Positions 36,570-49,098 of a stretch of DNA of 64,000 bases are shown here, one piece after another. Each line of letters opens with the position of its first letter. The stretch's first letter is position 1. The stretch covers positions 23,775,329-23,839,328 of the forward strand of contig OX638369.1 of the NCBI GenBank assembly GCA_951812925.1, written 5' to 3'. The position numbers and the translations under genes are program-made. The stretch is from Calliopum simillimum. Lineage: Eukaryota; Arthropoda; Insecta; Diptera; Lauxaniidae. The notes below the pieces were generated by a model. It saw only the letters and a list, made by a program, of their open reading frames with translations. It made no database searches and was not told the DNA's origin.

Positions 36570-38210
36570 CAAAAACTCATCAAAAAACAATAGACCTCTG
36601 ATGGCATTAAACTAAAAAATGATACCTATCTGTCAAATGACCACTTGATAATATCAACACCCATACAAAAAACAAAAAACCGTTTGGCTTACACAGACCA
36701 TTTTGAAAGCTTAACTGAATTGATTTTTCGAGCTCTAAATAAGTTCCTAAATGATTTTTTCCTATAACTCCGTCATGGAAGAATTCAACTAGAAGTATTG
36801 CAGAGTTTTAGGGGTTGAACTTAGTATAATTTGCACTCAAGTCTTAGATTCGCTGTAGCTTGTTCAAGTTCAACAAATCGAGGAAACTTTGCAGGGATGA
36901 ATTTTGTATTTTATGGTTTTTTTTCGGGATTAATTTATTGGGATGTCCTTGGTATTTGGTAGAAACCGAGATAATGTGTACAACTATTCAAAAAAATAAT
37001 CTCAGAAAAATTATTTCTATGAATGAAATATAGCGCATATCGAGACATTTTTAACGATTTTCTAAACTTAATGATCGGATATCAAATGGCGGAGCTATAG
37101 GAAAATATCAATTAGGAACTTAATTAGAGGTCAAAAAGAAAAAAAATTTTTATTTTTTTTAAATAAACAAAATTTTCGAATTAAAATTTACTTTTTTTGG
37201 GTCGCTATCTCCTGCGCTTATTTAAAGGTATTTTGTATTGTTGCTCACGCAATATCTGGATCCAAATTGCTTGGTTTATTACCAACTAATTCTCTATCTA
37301 TCTTAAACACAAATGTCAAAGCACAATTATATTGTATGCCATTTGCAAAAATAAGGGCACATTGATATTATGACATTATTTTTGCCTTACCTTGTACAAT
37401 AGTTAGCAGCAGTTTCATTACGTTTTCGACTCATTTCAATATATATATGAAGCTCATACTGCTCCTTTTATTTGCACCAAAGGCAACACCTGCTAATTAT
37501 TTTTTTTTTATATAAATATTTTGAAAATAATTAAAATTGTCTATATTTATTTAATAAATGAAATTATTTTCAAAATTGAATTATTCCCAAAATGAGCGCA
37601 TGAATTTTTTGTCACTTAAATACCCCAGAGCAATAAATTTCACTAATGCAATGATAATAAATTTCAATGAAAGCAAAAAATTAACACAAATAATTTTGAA
37701 AAAAAAATGCGAACATCTGCAGACCTAAATAAAACAAATCGCATTAATTAAATGTAAACTGTGAAATGCTTTTAACTATTATTTACATAGCAAATTAAAA
37801 AAATATTTATATAAATTAAACGAATAAAAAAAATGTCAAAAAAAAAGCACCTGTAAATATGCAAAATGAGCAAAAATGTTTTTTTCTATTTTTAAACAAT
37901 AAATCACAGTTGAGTTGCAAACCGCAAATGGTACATGATTTCAAAAAAAAAAGAAAATTTTTTTAACTAAAAGTATTTTTTTAAACGCCATGACAATAAA
38001 AAATACTCAATTGTGAAAACTTTACCATAAACCTTTTATGACAAACTTGCAGTTTTTCTGTTTGTTGCAAAAACAAAAAAGTTGCAAAAGAACCTCAACT
38101 TACAGGATTAAGTTTAAATTATGCTTTCTAATTAATTAATTATACATTTTTATATGTTCATTGTTTGCATTCATGTGAAAATTTGTCAAAGTTTTTAAGC
38201 TGCACACAAA
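36570..38210. other. Intronic sequence, nothing recognised
   Basis: AT-rich with A and T runs; no coding or TIR signal was identified. Confidence 0.45.
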
Positions 38211-38215
38211 GTTAA

Positions 38216-39247
38216 CCCATTAATGCCCAACGAGAACCACAGTAGATACGATGCTGAAATTTTCAGGAGTTAGCCTCCTGGGCATAAGCTATGTTTATAA
38301 AAAAAAAATTTTACCAAGCCTTGGTTAGGAACGGCTCAATGACTGGGTGCCGTACGGCACCGCTGGGCATTCATATACATTTGCTTTTTTTTATGTAACA
38401 GGAAAAATTTTCTGTTTTTAGTAAAAAATGTCCTGATATGTACTTCAAACAATTAAATTATATATTGTTTATCACTCACAAGTCAAAAGAAAGCTATAAA
38501 CTTAGATTATAGCATAATTTAGGAGAAAAGTAATAGTATTTTCGACTGCAAAGATTAAATCCTTTTGAGTCAAAAGTCTTGATAGCAAACGCAACAAAGC
38601 ATTCAAATGGCTCTTTAATTAAAACTTATTCCTTAAAAGTCAAACATAAAAACCCAACATGTAGATTTTATACTATACAAATTGTGTTGTGATGAGAGTT
38701 ATCACCCACTTACATACACAATTTATTGTTGGCTAATGCCCAGCGGTGCCGTACGGCACATAGAGAAACAATAACTTTCGTGCTAGGTAATGCCCAGCGA
38801 TGCCACACGGCACTCAGAACAAAATTGCTAGCCAGCGCCCAGCGGTGCCGTATAGCACTTTGGTTTTTCAAATTATCACAACTCTTTTAATTTTGCACAG
38901 ATTTTAATGTTTTTGATTTTAAAATATTAACGAATCTTTCTAAAATAACACTGTGTAAAAAAAATTTCAAAAAGATATACGAAGATAGCAATAAAAGTTG
39001 ATTGTTTACCTATGGTACTGCGGCATTGCAAAATTTTTCATTTCACGCACAAGACACAATTTAAAAACAACCACTGCAGCGAACGCTTGACACAAACTAA
39101 AAAAAAATTGATTTTGAATTAAAGGGAAAACATTCAAATTGTTTATTATCTGTTCCTCAAAGTCAAATGTTGCTTTGGTTATTTTTAAATTGTTTTTAAA
39201 GTGAAAAAATTTTTGGGTGCCGTATGGCACCGCTGGGCATTAATGGG
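38216..39247. mobile_element. piggyBac-like non-autonomous element
   Basis: Inverted ends CCCATTAATGCCCAACG and the complement CGCTGGGCATTAATGGG sit between TTAA sites (38212-38215 and 39248-39251). A TTAA target duplication with ends starting CCC is the hallmark of piggyBac. Inside, a motif TGCCCAGCGGTGCCGTACGG centred on the perfect palindrome GTGCCGTACGGCAC recurs at about 38347, 38746, 38801, 38844 and 39217, in both orientations, the last being part of the right end. No transposase is encoded in the 1.03 kb, so it would depend on an enzyme from elsewhere. Confidence 0.8.
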
Positions 39248-39251
39248 TTAA

Positions 39252-40585
39252 ATTGTCTTCATTGTGCTTATTTTTGCAGAAACAAAAAAATTAAGTAGCT
39301 AAAAGATATACCAGGTGTGCAACTTCAAAGACAACAACCTAGTAAAGTCTTTTTATTTTTGTCTTGAATTTTTAAAAGAAAAGGGTTAACACCGTATTAA
39401 TGCATCCCTTTAAACGTTTGAACTTTTCGCATTACATGTCATATGCGTCAACTCAATCATAAATGCTTTTGACATAAATTAATTCATAGAAACTCGCATG
39501 TCTGTTAGAAATAAAAGTAACGTATGGAAAGTTCTATTTTCTAGGAAATAAGTATTTTGCCTAAAGCATAAAATTTCCTATTTCAGTTATCTGCTTACAA
39601 TAGAATTCAAGGGAAAACAAACAAAATGTAGCTCGTGGTAGAGAAATAAATGCAAATTTCCATAGAAATTTCGAATAATTTTACTTCGCTAAGCAAAGTG
39701 TTTCATTCAAATTCTGTAGAAAAACAAATATAACTCGCTTGGTAAATACTTTTTCGTATTTGTAGCTTAATTAAGATATATTCAGAAGAAATTGTTATTT
39801 TTAATGCTCAATTTCAATGAACATATATAAAAGGACAAAAGTAAAGTCTTAATAAAGGGTGTTGTGTTAAGAGGGAAAGAACCTTTTTTTTGTCAAATAA
39901 ACCACAGAAAAATTTATAAAATGGCCAATATTTTGGCTTTGTTAGTTTGCAAATTGTATAGCATTTAATGTTTGAAAACAATTTTAGTAAAATTTTGCAC
40001 CTTTTCTCTAGCACTGACGCCAATAATGTGCCAAATGTTGTCTTCGCAACTTGTCAGTCGTAGCTCATTTATCAGCATAAACCAGTGACTTAATATACCC
40101 CCTTCCCTACAAAAAACAGTCTAACAAAAGCAAATCACATAGCCTAGCCAATTGACAGACCTAATGCTTGATATGATTCGATCACCAAAAGTTCGTCCCA
40201 ATAAAATGATGGTTTTACGCGATGTATGGTTTGTTGCGCCGCATAGTAGTATAGCTTCATACATGTTTTGGAAAATAAAATAGAAGGATTGCTCCTATAG
40301 CAATGAAATTTCTAATTTTTAATAAGATATACTCGTAGTTAGTTAAGAACTTTTCCAAAAATGGGCGAAAAATTGTTAATCCCTAAGGGTACGCAACACA
40401 TTATTTCCATATACTATCTATATAAATCAAATCCCAAACGGCTAGAGCGATCACCGTGAAATTTTATATGTATAAGTTTTTGGGGTACGGCACGTGCTTC
40501 TGTGTGATCAATTTTTTCAGGTACTCCGCGATTTTTTAACTCAGGACCCTTGAATGACGTGAGCAAAAATTTATAAAATCTTTTT
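39252..40585. other. Intronic sequence, nothing firm
   Basis: The stretch near 40405-40520 (CTATCTATATAAATCAAA and CGGCTAGAGCGATCACC) has the look of the end of a dispersed repeat, but no partner was found in the window. Confidence 0.35.
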
Positions 40586-40609
40586 TTTATACCCTACACC
40601 CAGGGTATA

Positions 40610-41933
40610 CGAGGGGTCTAACAAAAGTTCGCTTAGTTGAATTGAAAAAACTTTTAAATTTAATTTTTTCAATTTATAACTTTATTCTTCATCTATTTGT
40701 ATTTTTTCAACGTAATCGCCATTTATTTTGATACATTTTTGAAGTCGATAAATCCATCTTGTAAAACAGTCTTCAAAATCGGCTTTTTGCAGTTTTGCAA
40801 TTTCATCATTCACCGCATATATTATCTCCTCATTGCTGTTGAAGACTCTTCCTCTCAAATTTTTTTTTATTTTTGGAAACAACCAGAAGTCACAAGGCGC
40901 TAGACCTGAGGAATAAGGTGCGGGACGAATTTCTTCCATGCCTGAAAGCGCAATAAAATCTGTCGTTTTTTCAGCAGTGTGCGCTGGCGCATTATCGTGA
41001 TGTAGAAAGTAGCGGCGTAGCTCCTTTTTTTGTCGTTTTCCCAATAAATTTTCAAAAACTTCTGGTAAACAGGTTTCATTATACCATTTAGCAGTAACCG
41101 TCTGACCTTTTTCCAAAGTAATAGCAGCTACAACTTTCTCTCTGCTGAAGTAAACTGACATCATTACTTTTGTTGCTGACTTTTTTTTGCTTTACTTTAA
41201 CAGGTTGACTTGCACGTTCTGGGCTCCATACCATGGATAATTGTTTGGTTTCAGGGTCGTACTTATAAAACCATTTTTCATCACTTGTTACTATTTTTTT
41301 GAAAGTGCTAGACTCTCCGTTTTTGTATTTTTAAGGAAAATACTTAGCAAAACGCTTACGTGCCTCTTTTTGAGCATCATTTAAAATTCTAAGAACCCAT
41401 CGTGCAGATTTCTTCGAGTATCCAAGATAATTTTTTAATTTTTCCGATACAGCCATGGCATTCAAGCCCAGTTCCTCAGCAATGATTTTCTGGGTCAATC
41501 TTGGGTCTTCGTCAATTTTAGACTTCACCAGCGATACACTTGCATAATTAGTCGAAGATTTTTGGCGGCCTTCTCAAGGTTCGTCCTCCAAAGAAAAATG
41601 ATCTGTCTGGAATCTTCGGAACCACTTTGAAGTAGTCATGAGAGATGGCGCATCAACTTCAAATGCTATTTGGCATTCACTAAATGTTTCCACAGGCTTG
41701 AGCTTACGTCGAAATCAAAAAAAAAAAGCAAACCGAATCCCTTGTTGCGTTGGCACTGAAATATCTGCTGACATTGTTTCACGAATTTTACGTTTTCTTC
41801 TCTCGATTTTGACCGATCATTCTAAAAATTAAAATGGTATATCGTAAGACTATAACAAATAATACGCAATTTTTTGATTTACTAAAAATTTATAACATGA
41901 CACCAACTAAGCGAACTTTTGTTAGACCCTACG
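40610..41933 (-). mobile_element. Full-length mariner nested in Helitron-like copy
   Basis: TIRs CGAGGGGTCTAACAAAAGTT and the complement of CGTAGGGTCTAACAAAAGTT bound 1324 bases, flanked by TA at 40608-40609 and 41934-41935. The host sequence on either side joins up to match copy 1, which proves the insertion order. The transposase inside is on the minus strand and frameshifted. Confidence 0.92.
40682..41834 (-). pseudogene. Mariner DD34D transposase, broken
   Basis: Pieces in order on the minus strand: the DNA-binding domain (MTTSKWFRRFQTDHFSLEDE near 41640-41580, ending in a stop); a second helix-turn-helix (KSKIDEDPRLTQKIIAEELG, 41331-41528); the first catalytic region TSDEKWFYKYDPETK (about 41285-41240); and a 160-residue C-terminal frame (40682-41164). 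The last has HHDNAPAHT and APCDFWLF, with 34 residues between the two Asp, counted directly. The catalytic triad is therefore present, but at least two frameshifts and one stop interrupt the gene. The usual YSPDLAP reads YSSGLAP here. Not functional as it stands. Confidence 0.85.
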
Positions 41934-42262
41934 TATTCACTTTGTCCTTCCATTTGTAACGCAGAGAAGGAGGCGTGGCAATATAGAAAAGTATATATAT
42001 TCTTGATCAGCGTCACCTCCTGAGTCGACATAGCCATGTCCGTCTGTCTGGCTGGCTGGGTGGTTGGCTGGCTGGCTGGCTCGTGGGATTAAAAATGAGC
42101 GAAATCGGTCAACGGACACGCCTACCACTTATACAAGAAATATGTTCAAAATGCAATTTTAGGAATACACATAAATACTACGAATTGTAAGCTGAGAAAA
42201 AACTGAGCAAATTCGGACAAGAGGGCGTAGCACCTCTCATACAAGCAAAAGCTTCAAAACGC

Positions 42263-43307
42263 CACACACTTGTTCAAAATCCCTGAAAGCTGGCCAAAAG
42301 TCGAAATCACTAAAGTTTCGAGACGATATTTTTTACTTGGAGGTTTTTGAGGTCGCTGATTACGAATTTGATGTTAGATTTTTAAAAAAGAAAATAGCGG
42401 ATTCAAAATGGCGAACGATTTGCATAAATATTCAACTAAATCCAACAAAAAAATTTACTCGGGGGTTTCTGGAGTCATTGATTACGAATCTGATGTTAGA
42501 TTTTTGTCAAACAAAATAACGGACTCGAAATGGCAAAAAAACAACACTTGCACAAATTTTATATCAGATTTAAAAATTTATTTCAAAACTTTAACTTTGA
42601 TAGAGTTGTGTGCAATGGTAAATTGATCTACATGAAAATTGGTTTCAGATTCCTTTATCATGGGGTACAAGCTGTATAATAATGTGAAAATTTTATCATT
42701 TTCGTGAGAGCAACACAAATTGACACTTGGTAAGCAATATGAGTTTAATTTTACTATGTGTGCTTCAGAAAAAATCGCGTCAAACAAAAAAGGCAAAAAA
42801 AAGCACCTCAATTTTTTTATATGTGTTAGAAAGGGTTTCAGTGATCCTAAATTCAAAAAACCTTGGTGGTATGACGTGGTATAAATTAGTTCTAGGCTTT
42901 TTTCATAACCATTGCAACCTCATTTTGTGAAATAATTTGATTTTAAGTTAATCACAATTACCGTAAAAGTATAAATTATTGCAAGTTTTGAATATAGAGG
43001 TTCAATAGTATTTTCTTTAACAAAGAGATTTCATATTCAAATATGAAAATCGGTTCAGTTTTACAGTAACCACACAATTTTTACAGTGAACACTAAATTT
43101 TTACTTTTAACTCACAGAATTTTCCGTCTGAGAAGCGTACTTTTGGAGAGATCCCTAGAGCATTGTAGGAATACCTGGATCTTTCTTACAAATTTTTTGA
43201 GGTCTATGAATATCTGTTAGACAATACGGTTCATAAAAAGTTATTGTAATTTAAAAATACTTTTTTTTCGACTTTTGGCCGGCTTTTAAGAATTTTGAAA
43301 AAGTGTG
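42263..43307. mobile_element. TIR element nested in Helitron-like copy
   Basis: The left end CACACACTTGTTCAAAAT continues through AAAGCTGGCCAAAAGTCG. The right end is the inverted counterpart (CGACTTTTGGCCGGCTTTT ... ATTTTGAAAAAGTGTG). CGC flanks both sides, so the host reads AACGC then TATAGTG across the insertion. The interior has a diverged duplication of about 125 bases (GATTACGAATTTGATGTTAGA near 42357; GATTACGAATCTGATGTTAGA near 42480). No transposase was seen. Confidence 0.65.
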
Positions 43308-43649
43308 CGCTATAGTGAAAGTGTTTCTTGAGATAATCAAACCAAATTTGATTCAAACACAAAAAAATATAAATGCAAGCTTTCAACAAAAATTGGGTGA
43401 AATCTGACAAGGAGGCATGGCACATCCCATTAAACCAAAAGTTTCAAAACGCTATACTGAAAACGTTTTTTGAGATAATCCAACCAAATTTCACTCAGAC
43501 ACTAAGAACTATAAATGCAAGCTCTGAGCAAAAACTGGGTGAACTCGGACAAGAGGGCGTGGCACCTCCCATATAAGCAAAATTTTTAAAATACTGAAGT
43601 GTAGAGTATTTATTTTTTGGCCAGGCCAAAAGTTACACCTTTACTAGTT

Positions 43650-44310
43650 TTTTATTCGTTTTCTTACTTTTTCTACACATTTTATGACTTTTAACGATAT
43701 TTTAGTGGGAGAAAATTTTTTCGCCCAGGGTGTCCCCTTGAATATCGGAACCAAAACTTCAAATAAAAAAAAAAAATTCGTTTTTTTCGTGTTTTCTTCG
43801 CGTTTTATGCTTTTTACGAAATTTTAGTGGAAAATTGGAAGACGAAGACAAATATTTTATTAAAAAAAAATTTTGATATTTCGTGTTTTCTACGCATTTC
43901 ATGACTTTTTACGACATTTTATTCCAGAAATTTTTTCACACAAGGTGTCCCTTTGAATATCGGAACTAAAAATTAAAAAAAAAAAAACAAATTTAGTTTT
44001 TTCCTGTTTTCTACGCGTTTCATGGCTTTTAACAATATTTTAGTGGAAGAACATTTTTTCTCCCAATGGTCCACCCTTGAATATCGAAACCAAAAATTTA
44101 AAAAAAAAAATTGTTTTGTGTTTTCTAAGCGTTTCATGACTTTTTACGACATTTCGTTGGAAAAAATTTTTTTTGACCCAATGATCCCTCTTTGGATGCC
44201 GGAACCAAAAATTCCCTTGGATGTCGGAACAAAAAATTTAAAAAAAAAAAGATTTTCTTCGTTTTTTCGTGTTTTCTACGCGTTTTCTGAGTTCTTAGCG
44301 GGAAAAATTT
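43650..44310. repeat. Tandem array, period about 120-125 bp
   Basis: Five or more diverged units, each with GTGTTTTCTACGCGTTTCAT, GACTTTTTACGACATTTTA and CCCTTGAATATCGGAACC. It starts immediately after the Helitron-like 3' end. Confidence 0.75.
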
Positions 44311-44344
44311 TTTTTACAAAACCAATTTTTTTATATAAATATAC

Positions 44345-46170
44345 CACTGAGTTAAATGAAAAAGTTAACCAGTTTAACACGTAAAACTTTTAAGTGAATT
44401 TGGCGCATTATTTTGAAGTAAAAATATAACTTAGCTTAGCACTTAGACGATCAATATTAACTTGGGAAACCAAAAAGACACGAATGTGTTTACTTTGACA
44501 GATATTTATGTATCTCTGTAGGAAATACTATGTCTCTAAAAAAACATCAGATATATTCAGCAAAAATTCAAAATGCAAATTTCAACGCAACCATTTTTTC
44601 AACTTAATATTATAAATTAAAGTTTATCAAATAATCTTTGTTAGGAAGCAGAGTAGAGTTTTTTTCCTTTCTAACTAAATGGCAGCCAGTTCACATCATG
44701 GTGCTTAGTTTTGCTTTACACTGTATTCCATCCATTGGTAGCAAATTTTTGGACAAAAATAAATTATGCCGAAAACTCCTGATAGCTCTTTATCAGACAG
44801 CGTCACATTACAAACTTCCAAATGGTTTTAGCTGACAAAACAACTTAAACGCTACGCTTAAAAACACACCTATCACATGTCACATACACATGTGCATAAT
44901 ACACGCACATCAATTAAGCAAAAACCAATAAAAGTTAAAAAGAAACGCCGCAAATTTCGAAAACGCAATGCCAATTTTAAGTTGTCAAAACGATAAAAAA
45001 AGCTATTTAGAAAATGTTTAATTGGCAGTTAAGACCGCAATAGCTGAAGACAAATATATTGACTTTGAAAAAGAGAAGAAAAATATAAAACATTATGTCA
45101 AAGGATTAAAGTTTTTAAAGTTAAAGAGTCGTCTCATTCTGACATTACTTTTGCAGCACCTGCTTTAAATAAATGTTCTATAATCCCTTTCCTTCAGTAA
45201 GGCTGATTACTAAATTTCGAAGGATTTCTATTTGAAATGACATGAAACAAACTTTAATGTGACTGAGCAGGACTTTTAAAATAAAGTAATTTTTAAGCTG
45301 CAGGCATTAAACTCACAAAGATTTCATAAGAATAAATACAAAAATAATTAATAAAACTATTGTTCTAGACGAATTGTCATTTACATTCTCTAAGTACTTA
45401 GCAAATGTCTAAGCAGAGTGATATTGTCCTATATTAAGCTTATTGAAGTATCCTTATTTAAATGAGAAATATTTTTCTTCATACCTACTTAGACAGTTGC
45501 AAGCAATTCTTGAATATGTTTAGGATTTTTCGTACTTGACATCAATTTAAGATTTGTGTTTTTTTCTCTAAGTATCTACTATCTAAGTGCTAGGTACTCT
45601 CATATGAATTGCTTTTGTCTGTATAATAAACATGTCGCTGTCTGCGTTATAAGTGTTTATTTATGCTTGAGCAAATACATATGTACTTGTATGTATAAAT
45701 GACTTAGATTAAGTGAAAATTGCTTAACAGAATTATCTTCTTTTATAATGTCAATTTGCGTTAACACTTGACTGCTTTACAATTTTCTTGAACAAATGTT
45801 TTTGAATAAAATTTATTTTCAGTTTTATATTTTTATTGAAATTCTTAAAAATTCAATTGACAAAAATATTCTTCGGAAAAAAATCTTTTATTATTGTATT
45901 ATTAGAATCAAAATTATGTAGAATTGTTTTGGAGCAGTTATGTGTGAAATAATTGATGATAACAATAGAATCCAAATTTTGAAATTTTATTTTTTTTTTT
46001 TAAGAAATTTTGATTTTATTCAATTTAAGAAATTTGTTCGACCTTTTTTATTACAAACTAGAAAAAAAATTTTTCTTATTGTATTCATATATTATTGTTA
46101 ATCAACTTAAGACAAAGACAAATGAAATGGAGCTGTTGCTCTTATATAAATCGAAACTTACATTAAGGTT
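44345..46170. other. Intronic sequence, nothing recognised
   Basis: AT-rich intron without recognised repeats or genes. Confidence 0.45.
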
Positions 46171-46174
46171 TGTT

Positions 46175-46730
46175 TACTGAGGCCTGGATTCATGTTCATC
46201 AGTTAACTAATCATTAGTTAAGCCCCCAAAATATCATTGGTTAACCATTAGTCAAAAAATTGCTGAAGATTAAGAATTTTAATCCACTTAAGTTTTGTGC
46301 AAATTCTAAAAATGTTTTCAGACGTAGAAAACTTTGAGTATGTGATATCGAAAGCGACGCCGATATTAACGAAATTTGGAATGCATATTGTGTTTGATCG
46401 TCGGTAGCAAGTTTTAAGAAATTGCCAGCCTTTTTTCCAAAAACCACAATATCAGGGTATTTGAGACAGATTTTTCTTGTACACTTTCACTTTTTTGAAC
46501 GCAATTATGTTCACTAAAATTTTGTTTTCTCAACCACAAGCAAACATAAGCCAAAAACATATGTTCTCACAATATCCACAAACGATATCCACAAATTTTG
46601 CTATGCTGGCATATTTTACTCTTTTTCATTGCTTAAGTTAACTAAAGCACTATGAATATAATATGAGTTAAGCTCTTATCATAGCTTTAGTTAACAAATG
46701 TAGTAAACTATAGTTTAATGTTTTTTATAG
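46175..46730 (+). mobile_element. Dispersed repeat with AGTTAAC-rich ends
   Basis: Begins near GAGGCCTGGATTCATG and has clusters of AGTTAAC/GTTAACT at both ends (46200-46250 and 46635-46700). The interior aligns in inverted orientation with 14330-14440. No intact open frame. Probably a DNA-transposon derivative; boundaries approximate. Confidence 0.45.
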
Positions 46731-46734
46731 ACTT

Positions 46735-49098
46735 TTTGCATATTATATTCACTCCAAAAAAAGGGTAAGATACCCTATTTACGGAAATCTCAGCCCTGAA
46801 AAAAATAAATGGTTGTCAGATTCAAAACCTTTAGAAGGAAGGAAGTGTGTGTAATCCGAGTTTTAAAACTCTATTTTTATTTTCTCAGTAAGTTGCTTTC
46901 AATGGAAGAAATTATGAGAGTTTTTGAGAAATTGATGATGCCATGGGTTATAGAGGGCTTGATGTTGCTTTATGAAGACTTTAATGAGGAGATTGAGTCC
47001 ACTATGTGATAGGCAATTAATGTACACATCTACCAAAATAACAAATTGAATAGCAATGACCATTTTGTTAATCTTAAATGAGATTTTAAGCTTTTACACT
47101 CCTCTCACAAAAACATTCAGTATATGAGAGTATGGTTCCATACAGTTCACAAGGGGAAAGCCGATTAGCTACAGGTACAACTTTTCTTTGGAAAATCATC
47201 TTCCTCTCTTGGTTGAAACCACACCAAAGCAACTGCAACTTAACAAATAAGTAGTCTTCAAATAGAGTAGTCATGGCATTCGCGCGAATTTGATAAGACT
47301 TGTTCCCTTCAGAATACAGAAAAATTGAAGAAGACATAGAGAGAAAATTACGTTTCTGCGGTGGTTCAATTAAAAACAACGACATTCAGAGTAAACAGCG
47401 AAGAACGTGAAGCTGAACTTTGATTTTCAGTGTTTCAAGAGCCAACCATGCTAAAAGTCTTGTTTATGTTAATCTTCTGGACTCGATAAAATGGAAAACT
47501 TGGTTAAAATTATGGATTCTTATAAGAGATCAAAGATTTAGAGTCATTTCCACACCTGCTCAAAAGTGAGAATTGAGCTTAAAAGCATATGTCAGATACA
47601 CCATTCTTTAGAAAGTTTGTTTGTTTGTTAAGGCTTAACTTTGATACCACTGAACCGATTTGCACCAAACCTTTATAGAAACGTGCTTCTTCTTCTGCTT
47701 TACATTGACAAAAGTATAGACTAAGTATGTGTTTTTTGATTCTTATGATAGGAACCAAACCAAATATGAAATTAGACTAAAAATCAATCAAAATCATTGC
47801 CTGAAAAAGTTTTAAGCAAAAACTCTTCAAATTTTTAAAAGCATAATTTGAAATTCTATGCAACTAGCACATAAAAGCTTGCATCGAATTTAACTAGGAA
47901 AAAAATAATTAAAAAAATACCAAAAATTTTTAAATTTAAGACACAGAAAAAAATCAAAAATTTTAAAAATTTATTTTTTTTTTTTGTATTTTCTGTAACC
48001 GCATTAATTTCAATGCAAAAATATTTACATGATTTAGTTCCGACCGCAATTAATTTTTTGAAAATTTTTGTATTGTCATAGACTAAAATTAAAAACAAAA
48101 AAATAATAGTACCTACTAGTAAAAAGACCATCAAATACTATAAGTATGTGAAAAAAAAAATTCTATAAAAAATAATTTACCGCAGCATGACTGAATTCGC
48201 TGCATTACAAACAAACAAAAAACACATTTTTGCATGTACCATTTTTTTACAAATACTTTGTCATTAATATCAATAAAAATTAATTTAATTAACAAAGATA
48301 AATTATTTCAACAAAATTTAACACATACCAAAAAAAAAAAAAAAACAATTTACCACGTAGTTATCTTTTGTTGTTTTTATTTAAACGCAATTAAAAAAAA
48401 AATTTTTTTTTTTTCATTATTATTTTGCAAAAAGCACAAAGCAACCTGTAACTACAGTAGTGGCAAGACAAAAAAAAAATATTGCATTAAAAGCTCATGT
48501 TTGGCAAGCCTGCATATTTTAATAAATATTTTTAAAATTTTTTTGCCTACTTTACCTACTACTATTTATTACACGTATTTTGTAAAAAAAAAAAAAAAAA
48601 AAGAAATTATCATCAATAGCAATAAAGTGTGAAAAAAAACTCACAAATACAGCTACAACAATCACCACAAAATGCAATGCAATGCAACCAAATGAGCGAA
48701 AAAAACTCAAAACTGAATATTTATAATTATTATTCATAATTATGTTTTTGTTTAAAATTATTATTATTTTCATGATTTCAAAAAACAAAACTGCATTTTG
48801 TAAATAATTTTGAGACATATTTTACTGAATTTTTTTTTTGTTTTTTCTGTAAAAAAAAGCTTTGTTTCTTTTCATACATATTTATTTCAAGTAAAGCAGC
48901 ATTATATATTTTTAGTGTTTTTCTTTTCTGTTTTTTGTATGTTTACAACGTATGCGTAAATAAAGCGTAATAATGTCGCCTCAATTCATTCCACTTTGAA
49001 TTCTACTTATTTTCATTTTTCTCTTCTTTCTCTCGTATTTCGTATATTTTTTTGCATCGAAAAATGTTTTCATGTGTACCCAACAACAACAACAACAG
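46735..49098. other. tutl: Intron 3' portion before second tutl exon
   Basis: AT-rich; poly-A/T tracts make spurious open frames near 47856-48632. The last 131 bases (48966-49096) contain no AG dinucleotide until the CAG acceptor, typical of a distant branch point. A pyrimidine tract (TTTTTCTCTTCTTTCTCTCG) ends near 49035. The acceptor itself sits at the end of a CAACAACAACAACAACAG run. Confidence 0.6.

Larger units (their letters stand above)
40589..43648 (+). mobile_element. Helitron-like element, copy 3, with two nested insertions
   Basis: Head TACCCTACACCCAGGGTATA at 40589-40608. The element resumes after the mariner with TTCACTTTGTCCTTCC at 41936 and again after the second insertion with CGCTATAGTGAAAG near 43308. 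It ends with the hairpin TTTTGGCCAGGCCAAAA and CTAGT at 43644-43648, followed by T. It has the same head, 145-base core units and tail as copy 1. Removing the two insertions leaves about 0.7 kb, in the family's normal size range. Confidence 0.6.
30684..49098 (+). other. tutl: 18.4-kb intron of tutl
   Basis: Joins the two tutl exons in phase 0. It contains the tandem repeats, LINE remnant, piggyBac-like element and nested Helitron/mariner block listed separately. Both splice sites are recognisable. No additional tutl exon was seen within it. Confidence 0.85.

Noticed and set aside
47618..47700. Phrase like CTGAACCGATTTGCACC typical of dispersed insect repeats
   Set aside because: No partner copy or ends found in the window, so no element could be delimited.
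48234..48818. Lys- and Phe-rich open frames on both strands
   Set aside because: They arise from poly-A/poly-T tracts in intron.
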